Positions 14,785 through 24,325 of a stretch of DNA of 64,000 bases are shown piece by piece (the stretch's first letter is position 1; each line of letters begins with the position of its first letter). Both the position numbers and the translations under genes were made by a program. The notes under the pieces are model-generated. The model did not search any database. It saw only the letters and a list, made by a program, of their open reading frames with translations, and was not told where the DNA came from. Source of the DNA: Eubacterium sp. MSJ-33 (GTDB taxonomy: Bacteria; Bacillota; Clostridia; Lachnospirales; Lachnospiraceae); NCBI RefSeq assembly GCF_022174665.1, contig NZ_CP076562.1, positions 436,001 to 500,000 of the forward strand. Direction: 5' to 3'.

Positions 14785-14823
14785 ATAGTTACTGTATGGA
14801 AATCTGTACAGTAACTATTTTTG
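14785..14823 (+). terminator. Rho-independent terminator after topA
   Basis: A 12-bp perfect stem (ATAGTTACTGTA 14785-14796 with 14807-14818) is followed by five Ts. It separates topA from the flagellar locus. No clear c-di-GMP riboswitch or sigma-28 box is visible between here and flgB. Confidence 0.9.
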
Positions 14824-14925
14824 TATGGATTCAATATGGATGTTTAAGATGGCAATATTTTATATCAATACATACCCGTTGTGATATGTGTTGGATGGTT
14901 TGAATATGGATAAAGGAGGAAGTCG

Positions 14926-15324
14926 ATGATCACATCCGGTATTTATAATTATGTGAATATTTTGGACAAAGCAGCAGATGCAGCAAATCTGCGAAATGAG
15001 CTTCTGACAAACAATATTGCGAATGTAAGCACGCCGAATTATAAGCGTAAGGATTTGGATTTTGAATCTGTTTTACAGGCGGAGCTTGGAGGAGAAAAAG
15101 ACCTTAGTACTGCGGTGAAGAATGCAAACAAAAGTCTTGAGACATTGGATGCGCAGGTGTATACGGATAATGCATCCCTTTCTTACCGGTTAGATGGTAA
15201 TAATGTTGATATCAATACCGAAGAGGCGCGGTTGGCTGAGAATCAGATTAAGTATCAGGCGCTGGTTGATCTGATGAATCAGGAGTTTGCCAGATACAAT
15301 ACCGTGTTAAGCTCCGGTAATTAA
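14926..15324 (+). CDS. flgB: Flagellar basal-body rod protein FlgB
   Basis: A 132-residue proximal rod subunit, exported without a cleaved signal by the flagellar type III system. The N-terminal rod motif LLTNNIANVSTPNYKR is diagnostic, and the length fits FlgB. A full AAAGGAGG precedes the ATG. It is the first gene of the flagellar operon, as in Bacillus and Lachnospiraceae, and FlgC and FliE follow. The promoter in the roughly 100 bases upstream is not obvious; TTGTGA with GAATAT at 17 bp is a weak candidate. Confidence 0.95.
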   Translation: MITSGIYNYVNILDKAADAANLRNELLTNNIANVSTPNYKRKDLDFESVLQAELGGEKDLSTAVKNANKSLETLDAQVYTDNASLSYRLDGNNVDINTEEARLAENQIKYQALVDLMNQEFARYNTVLSSGN

Positions 15325-15387
15325 TTTAATGTGAGATGGATAACAGGATGATAATTTCTTGTGACAGAGAATAGGGAGGTAACAGCG

Positions 15388-15828
15388 ATGGGTGTATTTT
15401 CAGCGATGAACGTATCGGCAACCGGTATGACGGCACAGCAGATGCGAATGGATGTAATTGCACAGAACATTGCCAATGCGAATACCACACGTACCGAAAA
15501 CGGTGGTGCGTATCGCAGAAAGACGGTTGTGTTTGAAGAACGGGATACAACATCTTTTGACCACATGTTAAATGGTTATATGGCAAACTATGAACCAAAT
15601 GGCGTGAAGGTCACAAAGATTGTGGAAGATCCGTCCGATCTGCGTCTCGTATATGAACCGGATAACCCGGATGCAAATGCAGATGGTTATGTGGAGTATC
15701 CGAATGTAGATACCGTAACTGAGATGACAAACCTGATTGATTCGAGCCGTTCTTATGAGGCAAGTGCGACAGCATTTAATGCAGCGAAGACTATCGCTTC
15801 AAAAGGATTGGAATTATTTAACAGCTAA
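15388..15828 (+). CDS. flgC: Flagellar basal-body rod protein FlgC
   Basis: A 146-residue rod subunit assembling with FlgB and FliE on the MS ring. The N-terminus has the FLG_bb_rod pattern (QQMRMDVIAQNIANANTTRT). The C-terminus has the paired coiled-coil region (TEMTNLIDSSRSYEASATAF) typical of FlgC. The ATG at 15388 with GGGAGGT upstream is chosen over the GTG at 15361. Confidence 0.95.
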   Translation: MGVFSAMNVSATGMTAQQMRMDVIAQNIANANTTRTENGGAYRRKTVVFEERDTTSFDHMLNGYMANYEPNGVKVTKIVEDPSDLRLVYEPDNPDANADGYVEYPNVDTVTEMTNLIDSSRSYEASATAFNAAKTIASKGLELFNS

Positions 15829-15848
15829 CAGTAGCGGGAGATAGATAA

Positions 15849-16196
15849 ATGGCAGTTACACCAGTGAATCTGTTCAGTGATGAATGGACAACCTTAAACA
15901 GTATTCAGTCTGCGAATTCCGCAAGCTCTGCGGAACGTGCAGATAAGAAGACGTCTGGCTCACAAGGTACGGCGTTTGATACATTTTTAAATGCGGCAGT
16001 GGATATGTACAAGGAAGCGGATTCCCTGCAGAAGTCTGCAGAGTCTGCGGAGATGAGCTATGCACTTGGGTATTCGGACAATATCCATGATGTTGCAGCG
16101 GCTGCACGGAAGGCAAGTATTTCTTTGCAGTATACAGTGAAGGTTACAAATGCGGTTGTGTCCGCATACAAAGAATTGATGAATATGCAGCTGTAA
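15849..16196 (+). CDS. fliE: Flagellar hook-basal body protein FliE
   Basis: A 115-residue rod adaptor that links the FliF MS ring to the rod. The C-terminal half carries the FliE signature (ALGYSDNIHDVAAAARKASI, then LQYTVKVTNAVVSAYKELMNM). The N-terminal third is polar and Ser-rich, as usual. It follows flgC after a 20-base gap containing GGGAGA, and precedes fliF. Confidence 0.93.
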   Translation: MAVTPVNLFSDEWTTLNSIQSANSASSAERADKKTSGSQGTAFDTFLNAAVDMYKEADSLQKSAESAEMSYALGYSDNIHDVAAAARKASISLQYTVKVTNAVVSAYKELMNMQL

Positions 16197-16222
16197 TCAG
16201 ATGCATATAGAATAGGTATCGT

Positions 16223-17824
16223 ATGAGAGAATGGTTTAGACAACTACCGTCAAAGATAGTTGAGTTTTGGAAAAAATATACAAAAAGACAGAAAGTGTTA
16301 TTCTTCTCCGTATTGGCGGCTGTTCTGGTTGCTGTAATCGCGTTGGTTGCAATCTTAAACAGGACTACTTACGTCGTGTTATCTACGTTTGATGATACAG
16401 CAACGGCGGCGCAGGCAGCAAATTTGTTAGAAGATAATTCGATTACATACAAGGTCAGCGATGATGCATTAAAGATTGAAGTTGACGAAAATCAGGTATC
16501 ACAGGCGCGTCTGCTGCTCGGTGAGAATGGTATTGGAACGAATAACGGACAATCAGATTATGATAATTTGTTTAATAACAGCTTCAACACGACAGATTCA
16601 GAGAAGAAGCTCAAGGCAAAGCTTTACAAGCAGTCCGAGATGGAACGGGATATTGCTTGCATGCAGGGGGTGACGAAGGCTTCGGTTACAATCAATCTGC
16701 CGGAGAGTACAAATACGGTATATGCGAGTGACCAGACGGCGTCAGTCAGTATTATGCTTACCATAAACGGTGATTATAATCAGGAAAGCACAAATGCAAT
16801 TGTAGAATATGCAAAAACATGTGTAGGTAATTCTGATACAAAGGCAATTACAATTGTGGATAACAAAGGTGAATTGCTATTTTCCGGTCAGAATTCTACA
16901 ACGAGTGCATCTCCGGTCATTATGGTACAACAGCAGGTTGAGGAGTACTATAACAGCAAGCTTTGGAATTTGATGGTAAATTCCGGTGTGTATGATGAAG
17001 TATCTGTATCTGCAAATCTGGATGTGAATATCTCTCAGCAGGAGATAGAAAATATAGAATATTATTCAAATGATGAAGATGATACCGGACCGAAATCGTC
17101 TTATTATTACTACCTTGCGGAAAATACAGATGGTACTGGCGGCGTGGTTGGCACGGATGCAAATGGTGAAGAAATTACCGATTATAATTTGCTTGATAAT
17201 GCAAGTGCAGGATCAACGTTAAGTCTGATTAAGGAAAATTATGAGACGAGCAGTACAACCCCACGTACTGTGACACCGGTTGGTGATGTCAATATGCAGA
17301 ATTCCAGTATGGCAATGTATCTGACACGGTATGAGAACTATTACGAGGATCAGATGAAGGAACAGGGACTGCTCGATGGTACGACGTTTGCAGAGTATCA
17401 GGCAGCCAATTCGGCACCGGCAGAGACAGTCAACCCACAGGAGATGGTCGATATGCTGGCGAGTGCAACCGGTATGAAGGCGGCAAATATCTATGTGGTA
17501 GAGCGGATTGTTCCGGTCTTTTATCCGGCGGAGACAAAGCCTGTACCGGTACAGAGCATTTTGTCGATCGTGCTTGCGGTGATTATTGGCGGCTTGCTGT
17601 TATTTGTTGTGTTCCGAAGCATGAAACCGCAGGAGGTTATCGAGACAGAACCTGAACTTTCGGTAGAAGCATTGCTTGCAACAACGAAGGAGAATCAGAC
17701 TTTGGATGATATTGAGTTTAGTGATAAATCCGCTTCCAAGCAGCAGATTGAGAAATTTGTGGATGAGAATCCGGAAGCAGTGGTGGCATTGTTACGAAAT
17801 TGGCTAAACGACGATTGGGAGTGA
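16223..17824 (+). CDS. fliF: Flagellar MS-ring protein FliF
   Basis: A 533-residue inner-membrane ring protein. Membrane helices at about 26-46 and 444-464 enclose the periplasmic ring-building domains (early YscJ/FliF motif ARLLLGENGIG, later ASVTINLPES). The cytoplasmic tail ends in the FliG-binding segment (EKFVDENPEAVVALLRNWL). The protein is the base on which rod, C ring and export gate assemble. It ends in a TGA four bases before fliG, which shows that TGA is a normal stop here. Confidence 0.96.
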   Translation: MREWFRQLPSKIVEFWKKYTKRQKVLFFSVLAAVLVAVIALVAILNRTTYVVLSTFDDTATAAQAANLLEDNSITYKVSDDALKIEVDENQVSQARLLLGENGIGTNNGQSDYDNLFNNSFNTTDSEKKLKAKLYKQSEMERDIACMQGVTKASVTINLPESTNTVYASDQTASVSIMLTINGDYNQESTNAIVEYAKTCVGNSDTKAITIVDNKGELLFSGQNSTTSASPVIMVQQQVEEYYNSKLWNLMVNSGVYDEVSVSANLDVNISQQEIENIEYYSNDEDDTGPKSSYYYYLAENTDGTGGVVGTDANGEEITDYNLLDNASAGSTLSLIKENYETSSTTPRTVTPVGDVNMQNSSMAMYLTRYENYYEDQMKEQGLLDGTTFAEYQAANSAPAETVNPQEMVDMLASATGMKAANIYVVERIVPVFYPAETKPVPVQSILSIVLAVIIGGLLLFVVFRSMKPQEVIETEPELSVEALLATTKENQTLDDIEFSDKSASKQQIEKFVDENPEAVVALLRNWLNDDWE

Positions 17825-17828
17825 TACT

Positions 17829-18848
17829 ATGGCGACAACATTACATTCATCGGATATTACGGGTGTGCAGAAAGCTGCAATTTTGCTGATCGCGCTTGGT
17901 CCGGAACGTTCCTCTAAGATTTTTCAGCATCTGAAGGATGATGAGATTGAGGCATTGACATTGGAAATCGCCAATACAAAAAGTGTATCGGCAGAATTAA
18001 AAGATGAAGTGCTGGATGAATTTTATGAAGTTTGTCTCGCACAGCAATATATTGCAGAGGGTGGTATTGCGTATGCCAAAGAACTCCTGGATAAGGCACT
18101 TGGCGAAGATCGTGCAAGAGATGTCATCGGCAGACTGACAGCGTCTTTGCAGGTACGCCCATTCGAGTTTGTGCGGAAGGCAGATGCAAGCCAGCTTTTG
18201 AACTTTATTCAGGACGAGCATCCGCAGACGATTGCTTTGATTCTTGCATATCTTCCGGCATCGCAGGCGGCAGCTGTAGTCAGTGCACTGGCACCGGAGA
18301 AGCAGGCGGATGTTGCAAAGCGTATTGCAATGATGGATCGAACCAGCCCGGATGTAATCAAAGAAGTGGAGAAGATATTGGAGAAGAAACTGGCGTCTCT
18401 GGTCAATCAGGATTACACGATTGTCGGTGGTGTGGATTCCATCGTCAATATCCTGAATACCGTTGACCGTAGTACCGAGAAACATATTATGGAAAACCTC
18501 GAAATCGAGGAACCGGAATTGGCAGACGAAATCCGCAGAAAGATGTTTGTATTCGAGGATATTCTGTTGCTTGATAACCGTGCGATCCAGACTGTACTCC
18601 GAGAGGTGGAGAACAACGAGCTGGCAGTGGCATTGAAGAATGCAAACGAGGATGTACAGAAGGTGATCTTCGACAACCTGTCATCCCGTCTGGCATCGAT
18701 GATCAAAGAGGACATGGAGTTTATGGGACCTGTCCGGTTGAAGGATGTCGAGGATGCACAGCAGAAGATCGTAAATATTATCCGAAAACTGGAGGATGCA
18801 GGCGAGATCGTAATTTCCCGTGGTGGAGGTGACGAGATCGTTGTCTAA
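17829..18848 (+). CDS. fliG: Flagellar motor switch protein FliG
   Basis: A 339-residue C-ring protein coupling MotA torque to rotation. The N-terminal domain binds FliF (GVQKAAILLIALGPE). The middle domain has the EHPQTIALILAYL motif that contacts FliM. The C-terminal domain has the charged torque helix near DILLLDNRAIQTVLREV. Length and domain order are normal. Its last codons overlap the ribosome site and start of fliH. Confidence 0.97.
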   Translation: MATTLHSSDITGVQKAAILLIALGPERSSKIFQHLKDDEIEALTLEIANTKSVSAELKDEVLDEFYEVCLAQQYIAEGGIAYAKELLDKALGEDRARDVIGRLTASLQVRPFEFVRKADASQLLNFIQDEHPQTIALILAYLPASQAAAVVSALAPEKQADVAKRIAMMDRTSPDVIKEVEKILEKKLASLVNQDYTIVGGVDSIVNILNTVDRSTEKHIMENLEIEEPELADEIRRKMFVFEDILLLDNRAIQTVLREVENNELAVALKNANEDVQKVIFDNLSSRLASMIKEDMEFMGPVRLKDVEDAQQKIVNIIRKLEDAGEIVISRGGGDEIVV

Positions 18849-19668
18849 TATTTTTAAATCCGGGATACCGGGCGTGCGTACGGTGTCACAGGAACCGTTT
18901 GTGATCGATGCAAACAGCCGTGTGATCGAACCGCCCAAACCGCGTGTGATTCGCCCGAAAAATGATGCATCGGATAATTCTGCAGAAGCAGGAGATACCT
19001 TTGAGGCGGGCATTACAGAGATGGCTGCCACAATTAATCTGGAAGAACATAAAGAACTTTTGGATGACGCGATGGAGAAGGCAAAACTTTTACAGGATGA
19101 TGCGCGTGAACGGGCACAGAAGATTTTGGAGGATGCCAACGCAGATGCAGAGGCAATTCGAAAAGCTGCACAGGAAGAGGGCTTTGCAAAAGGGCTTGAA
19201 GACGGCAACATGGAAGCGATGCGCCGTGCAGATGAGTATCTGGAGAAGATCAGCCGGGAACGTGATCAGGCACTTTCACAGGCGCGAGAAGAAATGATGG
19301 AGAACATCGCAGATACCGAAACACAGATCGTAGATGTCGCTTGTAAATTGATTCAGAAGCTGACTGGTATACTGGTCGATGATTATAAACCGGTGATGAT
19401 CTATATGATTAATCAGGTATTAAATGAGGATGAGGATTCCAGAAAGTTCGTTATAAGGGTATCAGAAGAGAATTATACATATATTGCAGATAATGCGGAT
19501 CGGTTGTCCGGAGCTGCGAATCCGGGAATAACTATAGAGATATTCAGTGATACAAAACTACAAAAGGGGCAATGTCAGATTGAGAGTGACACGGGTATCG
19601 TGGATCTGTCCATGGACGTGCAGGTGCGGAATCTGATTACCGCTATCAAATTATTATCCACGCAATAA
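18841..19668 (+). CDS. fliH: Flagellar export regulator FliH
   Basis: A 275-residue stator of the export ATPase complex that holds FliI and links it to the C ring. A long coiled-coil region (about 75-150, rich in Glu, Ala, Lys, Arg) leads to a C-terminal FliH/YscL domain. The start is taken as TTG 18841 (giving SNIFKSG) because GGAGGTG lies 9 bases upstream; the GTG codons further 5' lie inside that site. It overlaps the end of fliG by eight bases. Confidence 0.9.
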   Translation: MSNIFKSGIPGVRTVSQEPFVIDANSRVIEPPKPRVIRPKNDASDNSAEAGDTFEAGITEMAATINLEEHKELLDDAMEKAKLLQDDARERAQKILEDANADAEAIRKAAQEEGFAKGLEDGNMEAMRRADEYLEKISRERDQALSQAREEMMENIADTETQIVDVACKLIQKLTGILVDDYKPVMIYMINQVLNEDEDSRKFVIRVSEENYTYIADNADRLSGAANPGITIEIFSDTKLQKGQCQIESDTGIVDLSMDVQVRNLITAIKLLSTQ

Positions 19669-19675
19669 AGACAGG

Positions 19676-19699
19676 ATCGCAGATAGGAATATCTGCGAT
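19676..19699 (+). other. Intra-operon hairpin with GNRA loop
   Basis: A 10-bp perfect stem (19676-19685 with 19690-19699) is closed by a GGAA tetraloop. It lies between the fliH stop and the fliI ribosome site. No T-run follows, so it is more likely an mRNA-stability or processing structure than a terminator. Confidence 0.6.
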
Positions 19700-19731
19700 T
19701 CTCTATATATAGCCATAAATGGAGCAATGGA

Positions 19732-21042
19732 ATGTTTAATAGATTTGACCGAACAAAATATGATACACTGCTGTACCGCGATTTTAGCGTGCATTATGGA
19801 AAGGTAAATAAAGTAGTCGGACTGACGGTAGAATCGGTAGGACCACCGGCAAAACTGAATGATCTGTGTGAGATTATCTCGAAAGATGGACAGACCAAAG
19901 TTATGGCAGAGGTTGTTGGATTCCGTGAAAACAAGGTACTGTTGATGCCATATGATTCGGTTGACGGAATCGGACTGGGGGCAACTGTCAGGAATACAGA
20001 GGGTGTCCTGCAGGTTCCGGTCGGTGAGGAATTACTTGGAAAGGTTTTAGATGGCATCGGCCGTCCGATGGATGGAAGTACGCTCACAACAACCGAGACA
20101 TATCCGATTGATGCGCCACCGCCAGATCCACTCAAGCGAAAGCTGATTGATGAGGTGCTGCCGCTCGGTGTAAAAGCTGTGGATGGACTTTTGACGATTG
20201 GAAAAGGACAGCGTATCGGTATTTTCGCCGGAAGCGGTGTTGGAAAAAGTACTCTGCTTGGTATGTTTGCCAGAAATACAAAGGCGGATATCAATGTGAT
20301 TGCACTGATTGGCGAGCGTGGTCGAGAAGTTGGTGAATTTATTGAGCGGGATCTTGGTGCGGAAGGTCTGAAGCGTTCCGTGCTTGTGATTGCAACTTCG
20401 GATAAACCGGCGCTGATCCGTAACAAAGCAGCGAAGACAGCGACTGCGATTGCGGAATATTTCCGTGATCAGGGTAAGGATGTGCTTTTGATGATGGATT
20501 CCCTGACGCGATTTTCCATGGCGCAGAGGGAAATCGGTCTGGCGTCCGGAGAACCGCCGGTTACAAGAGGATATCCGCCATCAGTGTATGCGGAGTTGCC
20601 GAAGGTATTAGAGCGTGCAGGCAATACGCATCAGGGGTCAATCACCGGACTTTATACGGTACTTGTTGACGGTGATGATTTTAACGAGCCGATCACCGAT
20701 ACGGCGCGTGGTATCCTGGACGGACATATTGTGTTGTCGAGAAATCTGGCACATAAGAATCATTACCCGGCAATCGATATTATGGCGAGTATCTCCCGAT
20801 GCATGAGTGCGATTGTATCGAAGGAGCATAAGCAGGCGGCGGGCAGGTTAAAAAATGTACTGGCAACCTACAACGATGCAGAGGATTTGATCAATATTGG
20901 CGCTTATAAATCCGGATCTAACCCGGAGATTGACTATGCAATCACAAAAATTAATCAGGTTAATGCGTATCTGATGCAGGATGTTGACAGCAGGTTTTTA
21001 CTGGAGGATGAACTGCAGCAGTTGTATGCGATTTTTGAATAA
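19732..21042 (+). CDS. fliI: Flagellum-specific ATPase FliI
   Basis: A 436-residue F1-beta-like ATPase that energises flagellar protein export. It has the P-loop GIFAGSGVGKST, the arginine-rich ALIGERGREVGEF segment and the Walker B VLLMMDSLTRFSMAQREI. The C-terminal ring domain is complete. It follows fliH after a 63-base gap holding a GNRA hairpin and precedes its chaperone-like partner fliJ. Confidence 0.97.
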   Translation: MFNRFDRTKYDTLLYRDFSVHYGKVNKVVGLTVESVGPPAKLNDLCEIISKDGQTKVMAEVVGFRENKVLLMPYDSVDGIGLGATVRNTEGVLQVPVGEELLGKVLDGIGRPMDGSTLTTTETYPIDAPPPDPLKRKLIDEVLPLGVKAVDGLLTIGKGQRIGIFAGSGVGKSTLLGMFARNTKADINVIALIGERGREVGEFIERDLGAEGLKRSVLVIATSDKPALIRNKAAKTATAIAEYFRDQGKDVLLMMDSLTRFSMAQREIGLASGEPPVTRGYPPSVYAELPKVLERAGNTHQGSITGLYTVLVDGDDFNEPITDTARGILDGHIVLSRNLAHKNHYPAIDIMASISRCMSAIVSKEHKQAAGRLKNVLATYNDAEDLINIGAYKSGSNPEIDYAITKINQVNAYLMQDVDSRFLLEDELQQLYAIFE

Positions 21043-21059
21043 GGCAGGATGAAGAATGT

Positions 21060-21530
21060 ATGGCGAAGTTTATCTATCGAATGCAGAATATCTTGAATAT
21101 CAAATATAAGCTGGAAGAATCTGCCAAGCAGGAATATGCAGAAGCGAGGCAGGCACTCGCGGCGGAAGAACAGAAGCTTGATGCATTAAAGGAACGCAAA
21201 CAGCGATATTATGAAGCGTATCAGGCGTCCATACAGGGAAAACTGGATTTTCTTAAAATCGAGGAAAATGCGAACAGCATGGATATTTTGGATATGATGA
21301 TTGAGGAGCAAAATACGGTTATTCGTCAAAAGAGTAAAGAACTGGAGCTTGCCCGACAAAAGATGGCACGGGAAATGCAGGAACGGAAAATGCATGAAAA
21401 ACTGAAAGAAAAGAAATTCGATGAATTTAAACTGGAGTTAAATGCAACTGAAAAGCGGGAGACAGATGAAGTAGCGGGGTATCAGTTTACAAGCGCGAAG
21501 AAAGAGGTAGAAAGCAATGGCAAAAAATAA
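21060..21530 (+). CDS. fliJ: Flagellar export protein FliJ
   Basis: A 156-residue protein that is almost entirely coiled coil, rich in Glu, Lys, Gln and Arg, with the N-terminal RMQNILNIKYKLEESAKQEY typical of FliJ. It inserts into the FliI hexamer and contacts FlhA during export. Identity rests on length, composition and position after fliI, since the family is weakly conserved. It overlaps the next gene by 14 bases. Confidence 0.88.
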   Translation: MAKFIYRMQNILNIKYKLEESAKQEYAEARQALAAEEQKLDALKERKQRYYEAYQASIQGKLDFLKIEENANSMDILDMMIEEQNTVIRQKSKELELARQKMAREMQERKMHEKLKEKKFDEFKLELNATEKRETDEVAGYQFTSAKKEVESNGKK

Positions 21531-22254
21531 GAGGGAAAAAGGCGAAAATTCTGGAAGCAGCAAGGGAGTCGGTGTTTTGATCGGGGTTTTGATTGTGATT
21601 ACATGGCTGAGTGTGATGTGTCTGCTCATAAAATGTGATGTAGGTGGATTTGGAAGCCGTGTACTACGCCCGGTATTTAAGGATATTCCTGTGATTAATA
21701 AAATATTGCCGGATGCTTCGGATGAAGAAGTTGCAATTGAAAGTGACTACCCGTATACGAATCTTGAGGATGCTTTGAAGCATATTGCAGAGCAGGATGC
21801 TGCGATTGGGAGCAAGGATGCAGAAATATCGGAGTTGAATGATAAAGTAACGGAATTGCAGGCAGAAGTTGATCAGTTGAATGGAACGGTAAAAGATCAG
21901 ACTGATTTTGAAAATGAAAAAAATAAATTTTATGAAGAAATAGTCTATGGAGATTCTGCCCCGGATACCGATACATATAAAGAGTGGTACAATGAACTTG
22001 ATGCAGAATCTGCCGCCGAGATCTATCAGCAGGTATTAGAACAGGACCAGACAGATGACAGTATCAAGAAGATGGCACAATCATATCAAGAGATGAATGC
22101 ATCAGAAGCTGCAAAGATTTTGGAGACGATGGGGAATGACCTTGATACGGTTGCTTTGATCATGAACAATATGGATGCGCAGTCGAGAGGAAAGGTACTT
22201 GCAGCGATGAGTCCGGATTTTGCAGCCGCGGTAACAAAAAAACTTTTGCCATAG
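21517..22254 (+). CDS. MotE-like flagellar protein
   Basis: A 245-residue single-pass membrane protein. One helix (about 18-39, VGVLIGVLIVITWLSVMCLL) and an acidic coiled coil (about 90-130) lead to a C-terminal MgtE-N/FliG-M-like fold (MNASEAAKILETMGNDLDTV ... RGKVLAAMSPDFAA). This matches MotE/YlxF-type proteins between fliJ and fliK in many Firmicutes, thought to chaperone or localise stator parts. AGAGGT precedes the ATG. The exact function here is not established. Confidence 0.8.
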   Translation: MAKNKREKGENSGSSKGVGVLIGVLIVITWLSVMCLLIKCDVGGFGSRVLRPVFKDIPVINKILPDASDEEVAIESDYPYTNLEDALKHIAEQDAAIGSKDAEISELNDKVTELQAEVDQLNGTVKDQTDFENEKNKFYEEIVYGDSAPDTDTYKEWYNELDAESAAEIYQQVLEQDQTDDSIKKMAQSYQEMNASEAAKILETMGNDLDTVALIMNNMDAQSRGKVLAAMSPDFAAAVTKKLLP

Positions 22255-22294
22255 TCATTGTATAACTTCGATTAATAAAAAAGGAGGGACGCAA

Positions 22295-23692
22295 ATGATT
22301 GTAGGAATTCAATCGAGTGGAATTGGGAAAGTCGATATGAGCCAGACGGGCGGAACCACAGACAAAACAAAGTCAAAGGACAAAACATCTGGATCATTTG
22401 CTGATCTGATGAACCTGGCAGCAACCAATCCGAATACCACTGCGCAGACGGCAGATTCCGCAACGACGAAAAACAATGTGGATGCGGTAAAACAGGCAGA
22501 TACAACGGTTTCTGGCGAGAAAAAGCGGACAGATCTGAACAAGTATACAAGATCGGATGCAAAGACCGAAACAACGCGCACCGGCGCAGAAAAAACAAAG
22601 CAAAATGAAACTCCACAGGAAACAGAAAGTGATAATTTGAAAGCGGAATTACTTTCTAATAAGCTTAAAAAACTTCTGAATGTGGATGATGAGACATTAC
22701 AGAATCTTTTGCAGACAGTGGGACTTACGATGCAGGATCTGCTTGATCCGGCTGTGATGAAGGATTTTATTTTACAGATCAATGATGCAACATCTGTGGA
22801 TCTGCTGATCGACGAATCTCTGAATAATCTCATGCAGCAGGCAATGCAGCTTCTGGATGAAGTTCTTCAAGTATCGGATGACACAGCAGTTACAGAAGAA
22901 TTGCCGGTTGACGAATTACTTCCGGAGGAGACAGTACCTGCACAGACAGAAAAGCAGGAGACAGCTGCAGATGCAGAAAAGTCACAGCCTGTAGAAGCAA
23001 AAGCGGAGCCGGTTACACATACGACACCGGAGCATATTACCCGGACGGATGTAAAAAAGGCGGAATCTCAGGTCTCAGATACAGAGGTGCAGATGACAGT
23101 ACAGACGGAAGATTCGGGGGCATCCGATACTTCTGCGGATTTGATGAAACAGAATTCGGATGACGTGATTTCCAATCTGAATCAGGCAATGGCGCAGGTG
23201 ACGGTCGAAGAAATTTCAATGACACCGTTTGATACATCTGTAACGCAGGCGGATATCGTTCGTCAGATAGTGGATGAGATCAAACTGAACTTATCGAAGG
23301 ATGTTACATCGATGACTTTGCAGTTAAATCCGGAACAGCTCGGAAAGGTACAGATTCATGTATCTACGAAAAACGGTGTAATGCAGGCACAGATTATTGC
23401 AGAAACAGAGGCGGCAAAGGCGGCTGTGGAGTCGGGACTGGCAGCCTTAAAAGAGGCTTTTGAAAATCGGGATCTGAAGGTGGATGCCATTGAAGTTATG
23501 GTTGGAACAACGGATTATTTCACGGAAGAAAACGGTGCCGAAGCACAGATGGAACAGAAGGAACATAAATCAGGAAATTTGACGGGCGCAGTTAATTATG
23601 CAGGCGGTTCTGACGATGATATAAATGAGAATGCATCTTTGGAGACAGAGATGATGAAAGCACAGGGTAATCAGGTGAATTATATGGCATAA
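22295..23692 (+). CDS. fliK: Flagellar hook-length control protein FliK
   Basis: A 465-residue exported molecular ruler. The long N-terminal part is low-complexity (Thr, Gln, Glu, Asp). The C-terminal Flg_hook domain (about 330-410) contains MTLQLNPEQLGKVQIHVST and the amphipathic tail, which switches FlhB from hook to filament export. AAGGAGGG precedes the ATG. It is followed by its functional partners flgD and flgE. Confidence 0.93.
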   Translation: MIVGIQSSGIGKVDMSQTGGTTDKTKSKDKTSGSFADLMNLAATNPNTTAQTADSATTKNNVDAVKQADTTVSGEKKRTDLNKYTRSDAKTETTRTGAEKTKQNETPQETESDNLKAELLSNKLKKLLNVDDETLQNLLQTVGLTMQDLLDPAVMKDFILQINDATSVDLLIDESLNNLMQQAMQLLDEVLQVSDDTAVTEELPVDELLPEETVPAQTEKQETAADAEKSQPVEAKAEPVTHTTPEHITRTDVKKAESQVSDTEVQMTVQTEDSGASDTSADLMKQNSDDVISNLNQAMAQVTVEEISMTPFDTSVTQADIVRQIVDEIKLNLSKDVTSMTLQLNPEQLGKVQIHVSTKNGVMQAQIIAETEAAKAAVESGLAALKEAFENRDLKVDAIEVMVGTTDYFTEENGAEAQMEQKEHKSGNLTGAVNYAGGSDDDINENASLETEMMKAQGNQVNYMA

Positions 23693-23718
23693 CATGACAT
23701 AAGAAAGGAGGCGTAACG

Positions 23719-24288
23719 ATGGCAGTTGATTCAGCAGTCAGCGGTATTGCAAACAGCTCAAACAGTTATTCTGCAACATCCAAAGGGAAAACATCCGGAA
23801 GCGATCTGGACAAGGAAGCATTTTTGAATTTGCTTGTAACACAGATGCAGTATCAGGATCCTTTAAATCCAAGTGATAATACAGAGTATATGTCACAGCT
23901 TGCACAGTATTCTGCATTGGAGGCACAGCTTAATATCAGCGATACTCTGGATAAAGGAAATAACCTGAATCTGGTTGGAAAATATGTAATTATGAACACA
24001 ACTGATTCTTCTGGTAAACAGGCAATGATCAGTGGATTGGTAGAGTATGCGACAGTTAAGGATGGCGATGTGTATCTGTCGGTCAATAACACATATTATC
24101 CTGCAGAGGATCTGGATTCTGTGATTGACTACGATTATTATCTGTATTTGAAAAAGCATGCAAACAGTGATGGAACAATCAATAAGGATGATAATACAAG
24201 CGACAGCACGAACGGTACGGATAATGCCGGTGGCAAGACAGATAATTTGGATAAAACAGATGATGCGGACAAGACGAAAGAAGCTTAA
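23719..24288 (+). CDS. flgD: Flagellar hook capping protein FlgD
   Basis: A 189-residue hook scaffolding cap. The conserved N-terminal block FLNLLVTQMQYQDPLNPSDN, followed by EYMSQLAQYSALEAQ, is diagnostic. The C-terminal part is short: about 70 residues of beta-rich sequence and then an Asp/Lys/Thr-rich tail. It is smaller than the enterobacterial protein but usual for Clostridia. AAAGGAGG precedes the ATG. Confidence 0.93.
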   Translation: MAVDSAVSGIANSSNSYSATSKGKTSGSDLDKEAFLNLLVTQMQYQDPLNPSDNTEYMSQLAQYSALEAQLNISDTLDKGNNLNLVGKYVIMNTTDSSGKQAMISGLVEYATVKDGDVYLSVNNTYYPAEDLDSVIDYDYYLYLKKHANSDGTINKDDNTSDSTNGTDNAGGKTDNLDKTDDADKTKEA

Positions 24289-24325
24289 GGAATGACAGTT
24301 TATGCAGAACAAGGAGGGAATGCAT

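Noticed and set aside
14824..14925. c-di-GMP riboswitch or sigma-28 promoter before flgB
   Set aside because: Neither the conserved riboswitch core nor a TAAA-N15-GCCGATAA-like pair could be found.
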